Shown: positions 51,163-51,165 of the stretch, piece by piece | How the letters are laid out: each line of letters starts with the position of its first letter | How positions within the stretch are numbered: the stretch's first letter is position 1 | DNA from: Roseateles toxinivorans | Lineage (GTDB): Bacteria; Pseudomonadota; Gammaproteobacteria; Burkholderiales; Burkholderiaceae_C | DNA: 51,165 bases | NCBI GenBank assembly: GCA_945898095.1 | Contig: CAMDHE010000016.1 | Span: forward strand, 1 to 51,165 | Reading direction: 5' to 3' | Position numbers and translations under genes: made by a program | Notes under the pieces: model-generated | Seen by the model: the letters and a program-made list of their open reading frames with translations, nothing else | What the model was told of the DNA's origin: nothing | Databases searched by the model: none

Positions 51163-51165
51163 GGG

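Overview
The window reads as chromosomal DNA of a betaproteobacterium, most likely Burkholderiales. Signs are the high-GC coding bias, three Bug/TctC-type solute receptors without transporter partners, a Gram-negative porin of the betaproteobacterial type, the hemCDXY order, and the PuuD/UraH/PuuE urate genes. No 16S or other species marker is present, so the genus is not assignable from this sequence.

Layout. 1-600: a ParDE-type module whose toxin is cut by a short-repeat array resembling an IS21-family end. 816-4203: LysR regulator divergent from a Bug receptor and a translationally coupled sulfatase. 4411-8087: secreted M20 peptidase, then a DUF3299-like protein, ABC ATPase and FtsX-like permease. 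8113-8958: lipoprotein with a rhombosortase-type C-terminal tail. 9040-14818: GntR regulator divergent from a five-gene catabolic operon (CoA-transferase, crotonase-fold protein, MDR oxidoreductase, Bug receptor, class II aldolase). 14839-15288: orphan antitoxin whose last codons come from a MITE. 15414-22475: ppc divergent from hemC-hemD-hemX-hemY. 22515-25186: tRNA-Arg(ACG) followed by an accessory patch holding a second MITE copy, a VapBC-like pair, a broken integrase and a HigBA pair. 25238-29277: LeuD-like, LeuC-like and ICL/PEPM lyase genes divergent from a third Bug receptor. 29366-31983: two-component system. 32201-41364: urate catabolism, with regulator, PuuE, a UraD-AllC fusion and an M20 hydrolase on the minus strand, and UraH, PuuD, an NCS2 permease and a porin on the plus strand. 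41567-44623: Usp-hemerythrin protein, a second identical tRNA-Arg, a racemase-like CoA protein and GreB. 44624-45166: mobile-element debris. 45258-51162: nucleotide-sugar operon (galE, manC, rfbB, rfbD, rfbA, rfbC).

How it works together. The best-defined system is purine use: NCS2 uptake, PuuD urate oxidation, UraH, UraD-AllC and PuuE lead towards ureidoglycolate, probably under the FCD-type GntR through a GTATACAAT site found before both uraH and puuD. The LeuCD-like/lyase trio looks like a hydratase plus C-C lyase pathway for a branched dicarboxylate rather than leucine synthesis. No single clearly new large system stands out. The most notable signals are a two-copy 162-bp MITE family with intact target duplications, a HigBA promoter predicted to give a leaderless toxin mRNA, the LeuCD/lyase trio, the urate operator pair and an RNA-like structured remnant near 44.85 kb.
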